A stretch of 56,043 nucleotides of DNA from Thermotogae bacterium (GCA_026988035.1 JALSLY010000041.1:1-56043); one strand, 5' to 3'; counted from the first letter of the stretch, positions 44,755-54,499 are shown. Made by a program: numbers and translations. The notes: generated by a model from the sequence alone, not told the origin.

Positions 44755-45624
44755 TTATTTGAAGACTGTGTTGACCCATTCTTTTAATTGTTTCATTTTC
44801 ATCTTTGTAGCCAATACCACGTTAACATCATCGCGCTCTATCGTAAGAGCTGTAAATCCTTTTAATTTAAACTGCGCTACAAGATCGCCAGTTGAAATAT
44901 TATCTCCACTTTGAAAAACATACGCAACTATTCTTTTGTTGAATTCCGTTTTTCCCGATACGATCGCGATTGAGATGTTGTTTATGGATATGGATGTGAC
45001 ATTTACATTGTCAAGCTTTGACACCAACTTCCAAACGTAAATTTCCATCGGGCTAGGGGGTTTTTCAATTATCTTGAACCTTCCAATTACAGCGTTAAAA
45101 TACGAAAGCGGAACAACGTTGATCCGATCATAATCTATCGTTATGCTACCCTTTTTACGCTCAATTTTCAGATATCCAATAATTAAAGATGGTTCTAAAA
45201 CCACCGCAATGTAGGTGGCGTTGGGGGTTTTGATGACGAGTTTGCAAGATTTCATTCCATGATAATAAGTCGTAGAAGTGGACACAATCGTGGAAGCGAT
45301 GGAAATATCTTTAATAAAGCTTTGTTCTGCATCAACTATGGTAGCTGGTGAGAGCTTCATTTCATTTCCAAAAACAATGTACGTCTTTTTCCCGATATGA
45401 GACCACTCGAATCGTTGAGGAGCTACGATTTTAACAATCTCATTGTAGCCGTTTCTCAGAATGTTTTCATACCTAATCTTTGTTGTGCTTCCATCTTGTT
45501 CAACGACTACCCTATGCCCTTCGATTACCTGCGAAGCATAAGATGACACTATATCATCAATCAAAGATGAAAAGGCAAACGACGCTAATAACAACAAAAT
45601 GGACAAACTAAGCAATTTCTTCAA
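44755..45624 (-). CDS. RseB/MucB-like exported protein
   Basis: A 289-residue exported protein with a signal peptide (LLSLSILLLLASFAFSS). The first 200 residues look like a LolA/RseB beta-sheet domain (KIRYENILRNGYNEIVKIVAPQRFEWS, KTYIVFGNEMKL, SCKLVIKTPNATYIAVVLEP), and the final part is a separate small domain ending KMKQLKEWVNTVFK. It follows anti-sigma and sigma genes with a four-base overlap; RseB-like proteins in that setting bind and protect the anti-sigma factor from proteolysis. Direct family evidence is modest; context carries much of the call. Confidence 0.65.
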   Translation of the reverse strand: MKKLLSLSILLLLASFAFSSLIDDIVSSYASQVIEGHRVVVEQDGSTTKIRYENILRNGYNEIVKIVAPQRFEWSHIGKKTYIVFGNEMKLSPATIVDAEQSFIKDISIASTIVSTSTTYYHGMKSCKLVIKTPNATYIAVVLEPSLIIGYLKIERKKGSITIDYDRINVVPLSYFNAVIGRFKIIEKPPSPMEIYVWKLVSKLDNVNVTSISINNISIAIVSGKTEFNKRIVAYVFQSGDNISTGDLVAQFKLKGFTALTIERDDVNVVLATKMKMKQLKEWVNTVFK

Positions 45625-46052
45625 AATTGATCACTCGCATACTTTATCTTCACAAGATAATCAAGATTCGATAGAGAATTTGCCGGTGTCGCATTATTGG
45701 AATTGAGCATTTCTATTCCGGTTGATGCCACCTTTTCATACATAACATGCCTTGCCGAAAAGGGATTCATCACGTAAAACGTGCCTAAAACTACTACTGC
45801 AGCTGTAGGAAGAGCAACCTTAAAAATCCTTTTGGTTGTATTTCTTAATCTCACTCTTGACACGATCTTGTTTTTGAGATTGCTTGAAGATCTAAATTCA
45901 GTTCGAATTTTAATAAACTCTTTCATCTGGTTGTAATTCTCCACAAAAACACGACACTCTGCGCATTTTTCCAAGTGATCGATGAACTCAGCTTGCTCTT
46001 TTTCGCTTAGATTCTCGTGAATGTATTTTTCTCTGTAATCTTCACACTTCAT
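45621..46052 (-). CDS. Zinc-finger anti-sigma factor (membrane-bound)
   Basis: A 143-residue anti-sigma factor. The N-terminal ZAS/zf-HC2 motif is CEDYREKYIH…HLEKCAECRVF, with the His-x3-Cys-x2-Cys metal site. One membrane helix is near residues 77-95 (VALPTAAVVVLGTFYVM), and the rest is extracytoplasmic. It would hold the ECF sigma factor inactive at the membrane. ATG at 46052 after GGGGAGA, overlapping the sigma gene by 11 bases. Confidence 0.85.
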   Translation of the reverse strand: MKCEDYREKYIHENLSEKEQAEFIDHLEKCAECRVFVENYNQMKEFIKIRTEFRSSSNLKNKIVSRVRLRNTTKRIFKVALPTAAVVVLGTFYVMNPFSARHVMYEKVASTGIEMLNSNNATPANSLSNLDYLVKIKYASDQF

Positions 46053-46629
46053 TATGATCTCTCCCCAACACTTCAAGATTCTTCTCGAGTATTTCTTTGA
46101 GCCTTTCTCGAGCATAGTGTAAACGACTTTTCACCGTGCCTATTGGCTTATCAACAATATCCGATATATCAGCATAGCTCATATTTTCAATCTCTCTAAG
46201 CGTTATCAAAAGGCGATCTTCTTTTGCCAAAGAATCTATAGCTTTGTGTATCTCTTCCGCTGAAGTTTCTTTCAAAAATTCATCTGAGGGACGATTGTAC
46301 TCAACTGGTTCCGGTAATGTTTTACTTTCATCCTCTTCCACGCCAAAACTCGTTAAAATTTCCCGACGCCTGCGTTTTTTGGAAAGCATATCTTTACACA
46401 CATTAACTGTTATCCGATACACCCAAGTTGATAACGCAGAATCCCCTCGAAATTTGCGAATGTTTTTATACACCCTGATAAAAACTTCCTGGATAACATC
46501 CTCAACATCGTCTACTCCAAGATAGGTTTTCGCAATTCTTCCGATTTTTTCCACATACTCCGTATAAAGTACCTCGTACGCTTTAGGTTCTCCACGCTTT
46601 AATCTGCTTACCAGATTAGAATTTTCCAA
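46042..46629 (-). CDS. ECF-family RNA polymerase sigma factor
   Basis: A 195-residue ECF sigma factor of the RpoE/SigW type. Region 2 reads EDVIQEVFIRVYKNIRKFRGDSALSTWVYRITVNVCKDML and region 4 MSYADISDIVDKPIGTVKSRLHYARERLKEIL. TTG start. It is the first gene of a three-gene minus-strand unit with its anti-sigma factor and RseB-like protein, which implies an envelope-stress response. A possible self-regulated promoter lies just upstream. Confidence 0.93.
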   Translation of the reverse strand: MENSNLVSRLKRGEPKAYEVLYTEYVEKIGRIAKTYLGVDDVEDVIQEVFIRVYKNIRKFRGDSALSTWVYRITVNVCKDMLSKKRRRREILTSFGVEEDESKTLPEPVEYNRPSDEFLKETSAEEIHKAIDSLAKEDRLLITLREIENMSYADISDIVDKPIGTVKSRLHYARERLKEILEKNLEVLGRDHNEV

Positions 46630-46650
46630 AGAAACCTACCACCCATTCTA

Positions 46651-46680
46651 TTCGACTGAGAATAACCTCATTAGGTTCAA
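46651..46680 (-). promoter_or_regulatory. Possible ECF-type autoregulated promoter
   Basis: On the minus strand TTGAACC (46674-46680) contains the AAC core of ECF -35 boxes, and GTCGAA (46651-46656) lies 17 bp on, similar to ECF -10 boxes. Confidence 0.33.
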
Positions 46681-46716
46681 TAAAACCAAAAGATCCCCGC
46701 CTACTAAACGGAGATC
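46681..46716 (-). terminator. Terminator of rpsT
   Basis: On the minus strand GATCTCCG pairs with CGGGGATC (one G-T pair) around TTTAGTAGG and runs into TTTTGGTTTTA. Confidence 0.7.
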
Positions 46717-46738
46717 CTCGCAACTCAGCATTCAAAAA

Positions 46739-47017
46739 TTATCTTATCTGTTCTTGAGAAGTCAAAGCCTTGATCCTCTTAATCAACCTTGATTTTCTGC
46801 GAGATGCTTGGTTTTTATGTATCGCGCCAATTTTGGCAGCCTTATCTATTTTAGAAAAAGCCTCACTGATCTTGAGTGGAAGATCTTCGCTTCCATTTTC
46901 TGCTGAGAGGAGTGCTTTTTTGACAGCAGTTCTGAACTTGGTTTTCGCAATTTGATTTATAATTCTTTTCCTCTCGGAAGATCTCACACGCTTTCTGGCA
47001 GATCGAGAATTTGCCAT
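46739..47017 (-). CDS. rpsT: Ribosomal protein S20
   Basis: A 92-residue basic helical protein, the size of S20. It begins MANSRSARKRVRSSERKR and contains KTKFRTAVKKAL and ASRRKSRLIKRI, the typical S20 blocks. It binds 16S rRNA in the small subunit. ATG at 47017 follows AAAGGAGG. It is monocistronic, with its own terminator. Confidence 0.95.
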   Translation of the reverse strand: MANSRSARKRVRSSERKRIINQIAKTKFRTAVKKALLSAENGSEDLPLKISEAFSKIDKAAKIGAIHKNQASRRKSRLIKRIKALTSQEQIR

Positions 47018-47095
47018 TTGCCAACCTCCTTTCATTGCTCACCGCACAATTCTACTCTTTTCGCCCTTTACGAAGGCTATTTTAACATACGAATC

Positions 47096-49717
47096 TTAAA
47101 AATTCAAGCTGACTCCGTATTTCAATTTACCTTTGGTAATATCGTAACCCAGGTATCCACTCAACTCGAAACTTCGGTATAAAAACGAATCAAAACCCAG
47201 AGCAGATTTCATCCCGATTATAGTATCCCCATTTTCGATTTGATACGAAGAAAATTGAGATATGTCAAGATATTTCAGTCCAAACTGGCCTGTTATTTCA
47301 TACAAACCGATATGAATTCGTGGAAAACTCAGAGACTGAATAAGTTTGATCGAATTGTTTTTGAACTTCACACCGATTCCCGCAACATTTGAAAAGAATG
47401 GAAAACTACTGAACAAGGTTGCGTTGTAATCTGGAGTTGATGGCTTAAGAACGGAGAAACTCACTTTCCATTGAGAATAAAAGGACTCCACACTCATGGA
47501 ATTATTCGGAACAAAGGAAGGATTCCACTCCGCAACTCCCGAAAATTCGAATTTATCGCTTAAATGTGTTCCGCTTGCCTCAATAGTATATCCAAGTGTT
47601 GGATAAAAAAGTGCGTCTCTTTCAAATAAAAGAGGTGTTATAGGCAACGAAATTTGTCCACTTAGAGATTTCACATCATCACTTAAAAAAGCTTGAATGG
47701 AAAGTATATATCTGTTATAGTTTATCATTCCAACGACCAAGTTGTCGTTCAATTCATCAGTAGAAAGAGTCCCGAGAGCGTAGAAGTTATTCTGACCGAG
47801 TTTGTCTCTCAAAATCCCAAACCCCGTCATCGAGTAGATTAAGGAAGTTCCGTTATAGGAAATCAAAGGCACAACTCCACTTCCAATGGTTTGCAAAGTG
47901 TCTGAATATGGTTTAGCTTTTTTGTCTACGCTTAAATACAGTTGTGTTATGTTTAACGAAGGAGTGTACAATTCCTTTGAAAACGTGAATCCTTCTGCAG
48001 GTTTTGCCGAATTTTTCCATCTATCTATCACAAACAGATCGTATCCATTTTTGGTGTATCCAGCATAAAATACCTTATTAGCGATCATTTCTGGAGAGAA
48101 GGCACCTTCAACAACATTTGTGAGTCTATAGAATTTTCCGGTTTTCAATTCCACTGCATAGATGTTGAAAACTCCATCACGAGTTGGTCTCGAAGCTGAA
48201 AAGATCAAGTAGTTACCGTCACTGCTCACAACCGGATCTCTTTTGAGAAAGTTCCCCGTCACGATTTTGTATAGCTTTCCGTTGTCCCATTCGTAAATAT
48301 CTTCGACACCATTTGCATTGGCGGACAAGTAAATTTTGTTTTCAAAAGTGCTAAGGGATGTGATGACCAAGGGAACCGGATTAAGAAGTGTCTTAAAAGT
48401 TCCTCTTTCCAAATTATATTCTTTTATTGAATACAATCCTCCACTCTCTTTAGAGTAAACTACTCTATCATTTGAAAGCCATGCTATTGAAATAGCACCT
48501 TCAAGTGGTAACTCTGTGATCGAGCGGTTCTCCAGATTCATCAAAAAACACTGCGTGTAATCGTGAAAACCGCCATCCTTGGCCACAAATCGAGTAAAAA
48601 TCAACGCTTTCCCATTTGGAGAAACAGCGATAGATTTGACATACCCCCCTTGATAAAGAAAGCCACCAAGTGAATATACAGGAAAGGAAAGTGCGGTAGA
48701 AATATTCAGTTTTCTTATCTCAGGCACGTCATTTCCATTTTCCGAATAGTAGTATATGTACTTACCTGTTGCTGCACTTGCAAGAGCCGTCCAACGACCT
48801 GAATGTGTGAGTTGAATTCCTTCTAAAGGTTGACCAATTGATTTTACTTTTTGAGATACATTTGCTTTGACTTTAGCAACCCAATCTGAAACTATCTTCG
48901 AGAAGGGTTTATTAATCGCTTTCGCGAAGGCATTGGAAACACCGAGAACATGCGATTTCGAAAGAAAATCAATTGCTTTTTTAAGTGCTGTCGCCCCATA
49001 AGTTTCGGCAACGTACCTTATAAAACTTCCTCCTATCATGTACGGTGCACCTATGGGATACCATCCATCTGAATTGTAAGTTGCAGCCCCACCAAGACCG
49101 TTGAATCTTCCAGATAACACAAGTCCTCGCATGTACATTTCAAAAAGTGGATCGTTAAGTCTGCCGTGGTTACCATTGAATAAAGTTTCTGAATACTCAG
49201 CAAGTCCTTCTTGAAGATATGCTGGAATGAACAGTGAATTGTAAATGGCTGATAAAGGCGCTCCATAAACCCTTACTTCTGGTGTTCCGCCAATTTGTGT
49301 TAACAATATGTGGGTGAGCTCATGCGCAAAGACAAAGTCGATCCAGCTTCTCATGGTTTGAGAAAAAAAACCAGGAGCTGCTGAGTTCATAAATATGAAG
49401 ATCACATTGTCGATTGGATCAGCCAGAGAATTTACCATATTAGTGTCGTTCTCAAAAACAACTGTTAGTTTTGAGAACGGTTGAAAGTTGTAAAAATTTG
49501 TAACACGTTCATAAATCTTGTCCCCATCGTTTAAAAACAAGTTCACCGCGTATTCGCATCCAGGTTCGTACACCACGTTTATGTATTTGGTTGAAACAAC
49601 TCGATATCCAACCGCTGGATTGGAAAATACGGGAACAAAAGGATTCATAGCCGCTAAAGCAGCAACAGACGCGAAAAGCAATGCCAATATGACAAACCGT
49701 TTCAACCAAACACGCAT
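47096..49717 (-). CDS. Surface gluzincin-like metallopeptidase with propeller and C-terminal barrel
   Basis: An 873-residue exported protein. Signal peptide (KRFVILALLFASVAALAA); an N-terminal metallopeptidase domain with FVFAHELTHILL (HExxH) and, about 60 residues later, LQEGLAEYSE supplying the third ligand, as in gluzincin/peptidase MA-like families. Residues of about 310-620 are repeated beta strands with SPNGKALIF, SSDGNYLIFSAS and similar PD40/TolB-like propeller blades. The last 250 residues are amphipathic strands ending in YGVSLNF with a terminal Phe, like an outer-membrane barrel. It probably sits in the outer sheath membrane with the peptidase exposed or periplasmic. It follows the GH57 gene by 23 bp. 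Confidence 0.75.
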   Translation of the reverse strand: MRVWLKRFVILALLFASVAALAAMNPFVPVFSNPAVGYRVVSTKYINVVYEPGCEYAVNLFLNDGDKIYERVTNFYNFQPFSKLTVVFENDTNMVNSLADPIDNVIFIFMNSAAPGFFSQTMRSWIDFVFAHELTHILLTQIGGTPEVRVYGAPLSAIYNSLFIPAYLQEGLAEYSETLFNGNHGRLNDPLFEMYMRGLVLSGRFNGLGGAATYNSDGWYPIGAPYMIGGSFIRYVAETYGATALKKAIDFLSKSHVLGVSNAFAKAINKPFSKIVSDWVAKVKANVSQKVKSIGQPLEGIQLTHSGRWTALASAATGKYIYYYSENGNDVPEIRKLNISTALSFPVYSLGGFLYQGGYVKSIAVSPNGKALIFTRFVAKDGGFHDYTQCFLMNLENRSITELPLEGAISIAWLSNDRVVYSKESGGLYSIKEYNLERGTFKTLLNPVPLVITSLSTFENKIYLSANANGVEDIYEWDNGKLYKIVTGNFLKRDPVVSSDGNYLIFSASRPTRDGVFNIYAVELKTGKFYRLTNVVEGAFSPEMIANKVFYAGYTKNGYDLFVIDRWKNSAKPAEGFTFSKELYTPSLNITQLYLSVDKKAKPYSDTLQTIGSGVVPLISYNGTSLIYSMTGFGILRDKLGQNNFYALGTLSTDELNDNLVVGMINYNRYILSIQAFLSDDVKSLSGQISLPITPLLFERDALFYPTLGYTIEASGTHLSDKFEFSGVAEWNPSFVPNNSMSVESFYSQWKVSFSVLKPSTPDYNATLFSSFPFFSNVAGIGVKFKNNSIKLIQSLSFPRIHIGLYEITGQFGLKYLDISQFSSYQIENGDTIIGMKSALGFDSFLYRSFELSGYLGYDITKGKLKYGVSLNF

Positions 49718-49740
49718 TTTATTTTCCCACCTTTCACATT

Positions 49741-51810
49741 CTACTTCACGGTGAGTTCGATCCAAAATGTCTTCTCTCCGTTAGGAACCAATTCGAACTT
49801 CCATGTGGGCGTGACAGACGTACCTTGGTAAACTTTTTCGAACCCACCCTCAGAGTAAGATATTGTGTATATAGGATACATCCAAAATTTTGCTTTTTCA
49901 CTTAACTTCATACTTACAAAAACTCCTTCGTACTCCGCAACAGCTAAAAGTTTGTCAGAATCAAATTCTCCTTTGTAGGATGCGAAGTTCTTTTCGCCCC
50001 AATCAAAGTATCTATCGTGTGTGTTACCTGCCATGAGATTTATGGTTAATTCCGAACCAAAATGTAGAGGCATCATTCGATTTGATTTGTTATGTATTTT
50101 GTAAGAAACGATGAGAGTTTTTTCTCGCAGTTTAAAAGTTTTTTCAACATCTAATGGTAGCCATTCAGCTCCAAGCCAAACATGCCCATGTCGCACAATT
50201 GTGCTTTCATCAACGATTTCGTACGGTTGATTCACGAAATCTCCTTGTTCAGGATATCTGGAAGCCGAATATCCATTCAAAGTAACACTGTTACCAAAAA
50301 AATGGTCCATAAAGGCAAATCTTTCATACCAATCCGTGTTCAGATATTTCTCCAATCCTTCTTCCTTTGTGAGTACAACATCGTGTATTGTTTTCGCTTG
50401 TCCCATCTTTTTCAATTGTTCATGAGTAATTGCCTGAGGCATAAGTTCGTGGTAAACTTCGTACCTCCTGGTGAGAGAATTAATGAGATTATATTCTTCA
50501 TTTTTAAGATCTATCTCCAGTATTCTTCCTCCATAATCTGGATCCACAACGATTCCAAGGTCACGATTCTTCATGACAATTTCTTCAAATCCATCTTTAT
50601 CGTAATCAAGTCTTTCAACCTTAACTTCGTTTAGTGAGTCTATCAATTTCTCAGCGCGAATTAGGTGTTTGTAAACAGCAGCTCTAAGGTGTGGAAGATA
50701 GAGACCCCCGAAAACTCCATGCCAATAGACATCATTACACTGTCCTTTCCAGTATTCGTCCAAAGTCTCCGGAGAAAGATTTGTTCCTCTTTTTATGAGT
50801 TCATGCAAGTAAAGTACTTTTTTGTGCATAAGATTGGATTCGGTATATTTAGCAAGAAACGTGCGCCAAAGGCCACCTTTTAAAAACATCTCCATAGAAT
50901 CATACTTTCCATCTTTTTTGAGCTCAGAGATCAGTGATTCAAAATTTGCACGCGCTCGCGTTGGCAAAGACCATTCCATCATTTCACTGTAAGAAGAAAT
51001 GGGAAGATACGTCCGACCTAAAGGCCTCGCAGAATCGACATATCGTGAAAAGTTACTCATGTGAAGCCAATCTTCGTTTTCCTCAAGAGCATTGAAAAAC
51101 GAATCTAACCATTTTTTGTTGTAGACTTGCTCGTAAGTTCCTGGCCATACTCCAAACTTCTCTCCGTCATCAAACATGACAAGCACGTTTTTCCCTTCTG
51201 GTGTGGCATAAGTTTTCAACAACTCTACCGTTTCTTTAGGATCCTCAAATGGAATTAGGTAGCGAAGTCTTTTGGATATTGGGAAAACTTTCAATGTGTA
51301 ACCTTCTTCTTCAGTTGTGTAGTATCCAACGAGTTCATCTTCATAATGTCCGGCATTCTTGAAGTGTGTGTCATCCACAACAACATATTCTATTCCAGCC
51401 AAAGCAAGAGACTTCACAATTTGTGGTTCCCAAACTCTTTCAGCAAGCCACATTCCACGCGGTCTCTTGCCAAACAATTCTTCCACCTTGTCTGAGAGTT
51501 TCTTAATTTGCCCGATTCTGTCGTCTTCCGGTATAACGGGAATTATAGGCTCGTAGAATCCACCGGTGAAAATCTCCACTTGTCCGTTTTCCACAAGACC
51601 ACGTAATTTTTTGATGTAATCAGGGTGCTTTTTTTCTATTTTTTCGAGTAGCCAACCTGTGAAATGAATGGCAACTTTTATTTTAGGATGATTCTCAAGC
51701 ATCTCGACGAAAGGCTTGTAAGATTTCTCGAAAGCATCCTCGATTACAAAATCAAAATTTCCAACCGGTTGATGATTATGGATGCCAAACAAAAAATTAA
51801 CAGTGTTCAA
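49741..51810 (-). CDS. GH57 4-alpha-glucanotransferase/alpha-amylase
   Basis: A 689-residue GH57 enzyme. All five family motifs are visible: HNHQPVG (1), GGFYEPI (2), WLAERVWEP with the nucleophile Glu (3), VMFDDGEKFG with the acid Asp (4), and SSYSEMMEWSLP (5). The C-terminal half is the beta-sandwich (DUF1925/1926-like) common to Thermococcus-type 4-alpha-glucanotransferases. No signal peptide, so it acts on cytoplasmic maltodextrin or glycogen-like chains. It lies 12 bp downstream of the RNase E/G gene. Confidence 0.92.
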   Translation of the reverse strand: MNTVNFLFGIHNHQPVGNFDFVIEDAFEKSYKPFVEMLENHPKIKVAIHFTGWLLEKIEKKHPDYIKKLRGLVENGQVEIFTGGFYEPIIPVIPEDDRIGQIKKLSDKVEELFGKRPRGMWLAERVWEPQIVKSLALAGIEYVVVDDTHFKNAGHYEDELVGYYTTEEEGYTLKVFPISKRLRYLIPFEDPKETVELLKTYATPEGKNVLVMFDDGEKFGVWPGTYEQVYNKKWLDSFFNALEENEDWLHMSNFSRYVDSARPLGRTYLPISSYSEMMEWSLPTRARANFESLISELKKDGKYDSMEMFLKGGLWRTFLAKYTESNLMHKKVLYLHELIKRGTNLSPETLDEYWKGQCNDVYWHGVFGGLYLPHLRAAVYKHLIRAEKLIDSLNEVKVERLDYDKDGFEEIVMKNRDLGIVVDPDYGGRILEIDLKNEEYNLINSLTRRYEVYHELMPQAITHEQLKKMGQAKTIHDVVLTKEEGLEKYLNTDWYERFAFMDHFFGNSVTLNGYSASRYPEQGDFVNQPYEIVDESTIVRHGHVWLGAEWLPLDVEKTFKLREKTLIVSYKIHNKSNRMMPLHFGSELTINLMAGNTHDRYFDWGEKNFASYKGEFDSDKLLAVAEYEGVFVSMKLSEKAKFWMYPIYTISYSEGGFEKVYQGTSVTPTWKFELVPNGEKTFWIELTVK

Positions 51811-51822
51811 CTAAAGCACCTC

Positions 51823-53310
51823 CTAATGCTTCTTCTTTTTTCTGGCATTCTTTGCTTTATATCTCAATTCGTATTCATATGGAATCGGATGGTCGAATGA
51901 GAGATTAAACTCCATTTTCATATCTTTTGATAGTGATTGTACCACCTTCTCGTCTATATAATTTTTTAAGCTTTCGTGCGCTTTTATTTCTACGGTGCCA
52001 ATCATACCATCCTCGTTTTTCAGATCTTCTATTTCATGGATGAGATTTCTCACGCGGTGTAGAGGTGACAATATGGCACCATCTCCCTCACACATTGGAC
52101 ACTTGACTTTGTAAAATTCCCTCAATGGGGGAGAAGTGCGTTTCCTCGTCATTTCCAAAAGTCCCAATTCTGAAAATTCTATGATGGAAGTGTGCACCTT
52201 ATCTTTCTTCAATTCCTCCTCGAGAACATGAATTACAAGTTGGCGTTCAGATTCATTTGCCATATCTATGAAATCGACAATTATTATCCCACTCTCGTTT
52301 CTTAATCTTAACTGTCTAGGAATTTCCTTAGCACTTTCAATGTTGGTTTTCAATATAAGATCCTCAGAATCAATCCCGGAAGTGTTAGAACCTGTATTCA
52401 CATCTATTACAAGTAAGGCCTCAGTTGGATCAAAATATAGTATTCCTCCACTCGGCAGTCTCACTACTCGGGAAAGAGAGGCCATTATTTGTTTTTCAAC
52501 GCCTAACTTTCTAAAAGCATCGCCCTGTATCAGACGAATTATGGGTTTGTGATTAGGCTTAAAAGACGACACGATCTTTTGAACCATGTTGTATGTCTTT
52601 CGATCATCAGTCACAATCTCGTCCACGGTGTTATCCAATCTTTCTCTTAATATATACTCCAAGACTCCAGGATCTTCGTACAAAACCTGAGGCTTCCTCG
52701 CATGACGAAACTTCTTTTGTATTTCCTCCCAACGCTTGCGTAACACATCCATTTCTTTTTCCAGTTCGGCTTTTTCGGTACCCTCAGCCGCTGTTCTAAT
52801 TATGACTCCCTGGCCGTGTGAAATGGACTTCGCTATAGAGTAAAGTCTCTTTCTCTCTTTCACATCTTCTATTTTTCTCGAAACACCAATGTTGGAAATT
52901 TGTGGCATAAACACGAGATATCTACCAGCTATACTTATGTAAGAAGTTACTTGTGGTCCCTTAAGTCCCATGGCATCCTTTTTGACCTGTATCATGATCT
53001 TTTGTTTAGGCTTAAGCATTTCTACCTTAAGTGCACTTCCATTTCTTGGCTTTGGAGCGTACAGATCACGTTCTCTGAGAAAAGCATTCTTGCCCTCGCC
53101 TATGTTAACAAAAGCTGCCTGAAGATTTGGGACAACGTTCTCTACCCTTCCAAGGTATATACTGCCAGCGATAGATTCTTCATCAGCCTCTTCCAGGTAA
53201 ACCTCAAAAAGTTGGTCATCTTCCAGCATTGCCAATCTTAAACCTTCAAACTTCGAATTACTAATAATGATTCTTTTAAGAGAAGTTCTACTCGTGACTA
53301 TGATTACCAC
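51823..53310 (-). CDS. rng: Ribonuclease E/G family endoribonuclease
   Basis: A 495-residue RNase G-type enzyme. An S1-like domain occupies about residues 40-130, the catalytic Asp pair is in VIDVNTGSN and IIVDFIDM, and the zinc-link cysteines in KCPMCEGDGA, which join dimers. There is no long C-terminal scaffold. The first start, GTG at 53310, overlaps its own best ribosome site (AAGAGGTGG); only an ATA is correctly spaced downstream, so the exact start is uncertain. A TATAAT lies in the 29-bp gap after fliP. It processes rRNA and decays mRNA. Confidence 0.92.
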   Translation of the reverse strand: MVIIVTSRTSLKRIIISNSKFEGLRLAMLEDDQLFEVYLEEADEESIAGSIYLGRVENVVPNLQAAFVNIGEGKNAFLRERDLYAPKPRNGSALKVEMLKPKQKIMIQVKKDAMGLKGPQVTSYISIAGRYLVFMPQISNIGVSRKIEDVKERKRLYSIAKSISHGQGVIIRTAAEGTEKAELEKEMDVLRKRWEEIQKKFRHARKPQVLYEDPGVLEYILRERLDNTVDEIVTDDRKTYNMVQKIVSSFKPNHKPIIRLIQGDAFRKLGVEKQIMASLSRVVRLPSGGILYFDPTEALLVIDVNTGSNTSGIDSEDLILKTNIESAKEIPRQLRLRNESGIIIVDFIDMANESERQLVIHVLEEELKKDKVHTSIIEFSELGLLEMTRKRTSPPLREFYKVKCPMCEGDGAILSPLHRVRNLIHEIEDLKNEDGMIGTVEIKAHESLKNYIDEKVVQSLSKDMKMEFNLSFDHPIPYEYELRYKAKNARKKKKH

Positions 53311-53339
53311 CTCTTGTTGGAATATATAAAATTATACCA

Positions 53340-54107
53340 TCAAAAACTGTTCAAAATACCTGTAATTACAAGGTCCCACCCGTTTACAAGTACGAAAAGT
53401 AAAAGCTTGAACGGCAAGGATACCATCACAGGTGGGATCATGATCATACCCATTGCAAGTAATATCGACGCAACAACCATATCAATTAAAATGAACGGTA
53501 TGTACAAAAGTACGCCAATTTTGAAAGCTATTTTCAATTCACTTATGACGAAGGCTGGTATTAGCACAGAAGTAGGTATATCCGAAAGACTTTTGGGGTT
53601 AGGGAGTTTTCTGTACTTGGTGAAAATCAACAGTGAATCCCCATTTTTGTGTCTGATTATCTCAGAATACATGAACTGTCTAAACGGTTGGATACCCTTC
53701 TCGATAGCTTGTTGATAGCCAATGTTGCCACTCATATAAGGTTTTAGAGCATTGTTGTACGCACTCGTAAAGGTAGGTTGCATTATAAAGAAAGTCATGA
53801 ACAAGGCTAAACCTATTAGTATTTGGTTAGGAGGAGATTGTTGAGTACCCAAGGCACTTCTTAGTAGTGAAAAGATCACGATTATTCTTGTAAACGATGT
53901 CATAAGCACCAGTATTGCTGGCGCTATAGATATGACAGTGATTATTAGCAATATGGCGAGAGTTGTCGTTAGTTGAGCATTCGTGGGAGTCCCCCCGACA
54001 GTAACTGTTACGCTCGGCAGATTAGGCAAAGTCGGAGATTTGGGTCCCTGAGCGAAAGCAGTCATATTAACAAAGAGCAGAAACAAAAGTGTGAGCTTTT
54101 TTTTCAT
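53340..54107 (-). CDS. fliP: Flagellar export apparatus protein FliP
   Basis: A 255-residue FliP. Signal peptide LTLLFLLFVNMTAFAQG, then the FliP blocks PAILVLMTSFTRIIVIFSLLRSALGTQQSPPNQILIGLALFMTFF and VLIPAFVISELKIAFKIGVLLYIPFILIDMVVASILLAMGM, each split by helices. It forms the core of the export gate with FliQ and FliR, which are not in the window. Four-base overlap with fliO. Confidence 0.96.
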   Translation of the reverse strand: MKKKLTLLFLLFVNMTAFAQGPKSPTLPNLPSVTVTVGGTPTNAQLTTTLAILLIITVISIAPAILVLMTSFTRIIVIFSLLRSALGTQQSPPNQILIGLALFMTFFIMQPTFTSAYNNALKPYMSGNIGYQQAIEKGIQPFRQFMYSEIIRHKNGDSLLIFTKYRKLPNPKSLSDIPTSVLIPAFVISELKIAFKIGVLLYIPFILIDMVVASILLAMGMIMIPPVMVSLPFKLLLFVLVNGWDLVITGILNSF

Positions 54108-54499
54108 TTCAACTCGTCTATCCTATCTATTTGACCCTTCAAAAAGTTCTTTCCCAATTTGGAAAAGAGAATTCTTGAAAACTTTGAGCCAGTTTCCTGA
54201 ACTTCAAGATCCTTTATGTCCTCTGGATCGCTTAATCTTCCAATAACATCTGTGCTTGAAGGCGTACAAGCTATGAACACATACTCATCTTTCAGCTTGA
54301 CTAAATATACAACTGTGTTTCTACCAAGTGGCAAAGAATCCAGCACTCTTATATACCTGGATTGCATACGGTGCACGTTAAATTTTTTCACGAAATACAA
54401 GATAACAAGGAGAGCGACTATTATGAGAACAGTAGAAATGAAAAAAGTCAAACTGGGAAAGCCCATAGCTGTTCCCGATGTTGGCGTGGCAGAAGCCAC
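54104..54499 (-). CDS. fliO: Flagellar protein FliO
   Basis: A roughly 131-residue FliO: a short exported N-terminus, one helix (FFISTVLIIVALLVILYFVKKF) and a small cytoplasmic beta domain (RVLDSLPLGRNTVVYLVKLKDEYVFIACT), typical of FliO/FliZ. It helps assemble the FliP ring. I prefer GTG at 54499, eight bases after GAGGTG, over GTG at 54508. Confidence 0.82.
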   Translation of the reverse strand: MASATPTSGTAMGFPSLTFFISTVLIIVALLVILYFVKKFNVHRMQSRYIRVLDSLPLGRNTVVYLVKLKDEYVFIACTPSSTDVIGRLSDPEDIKDLEVQETGSKFSRILFSKLGKNFLKGQIDRIDELK

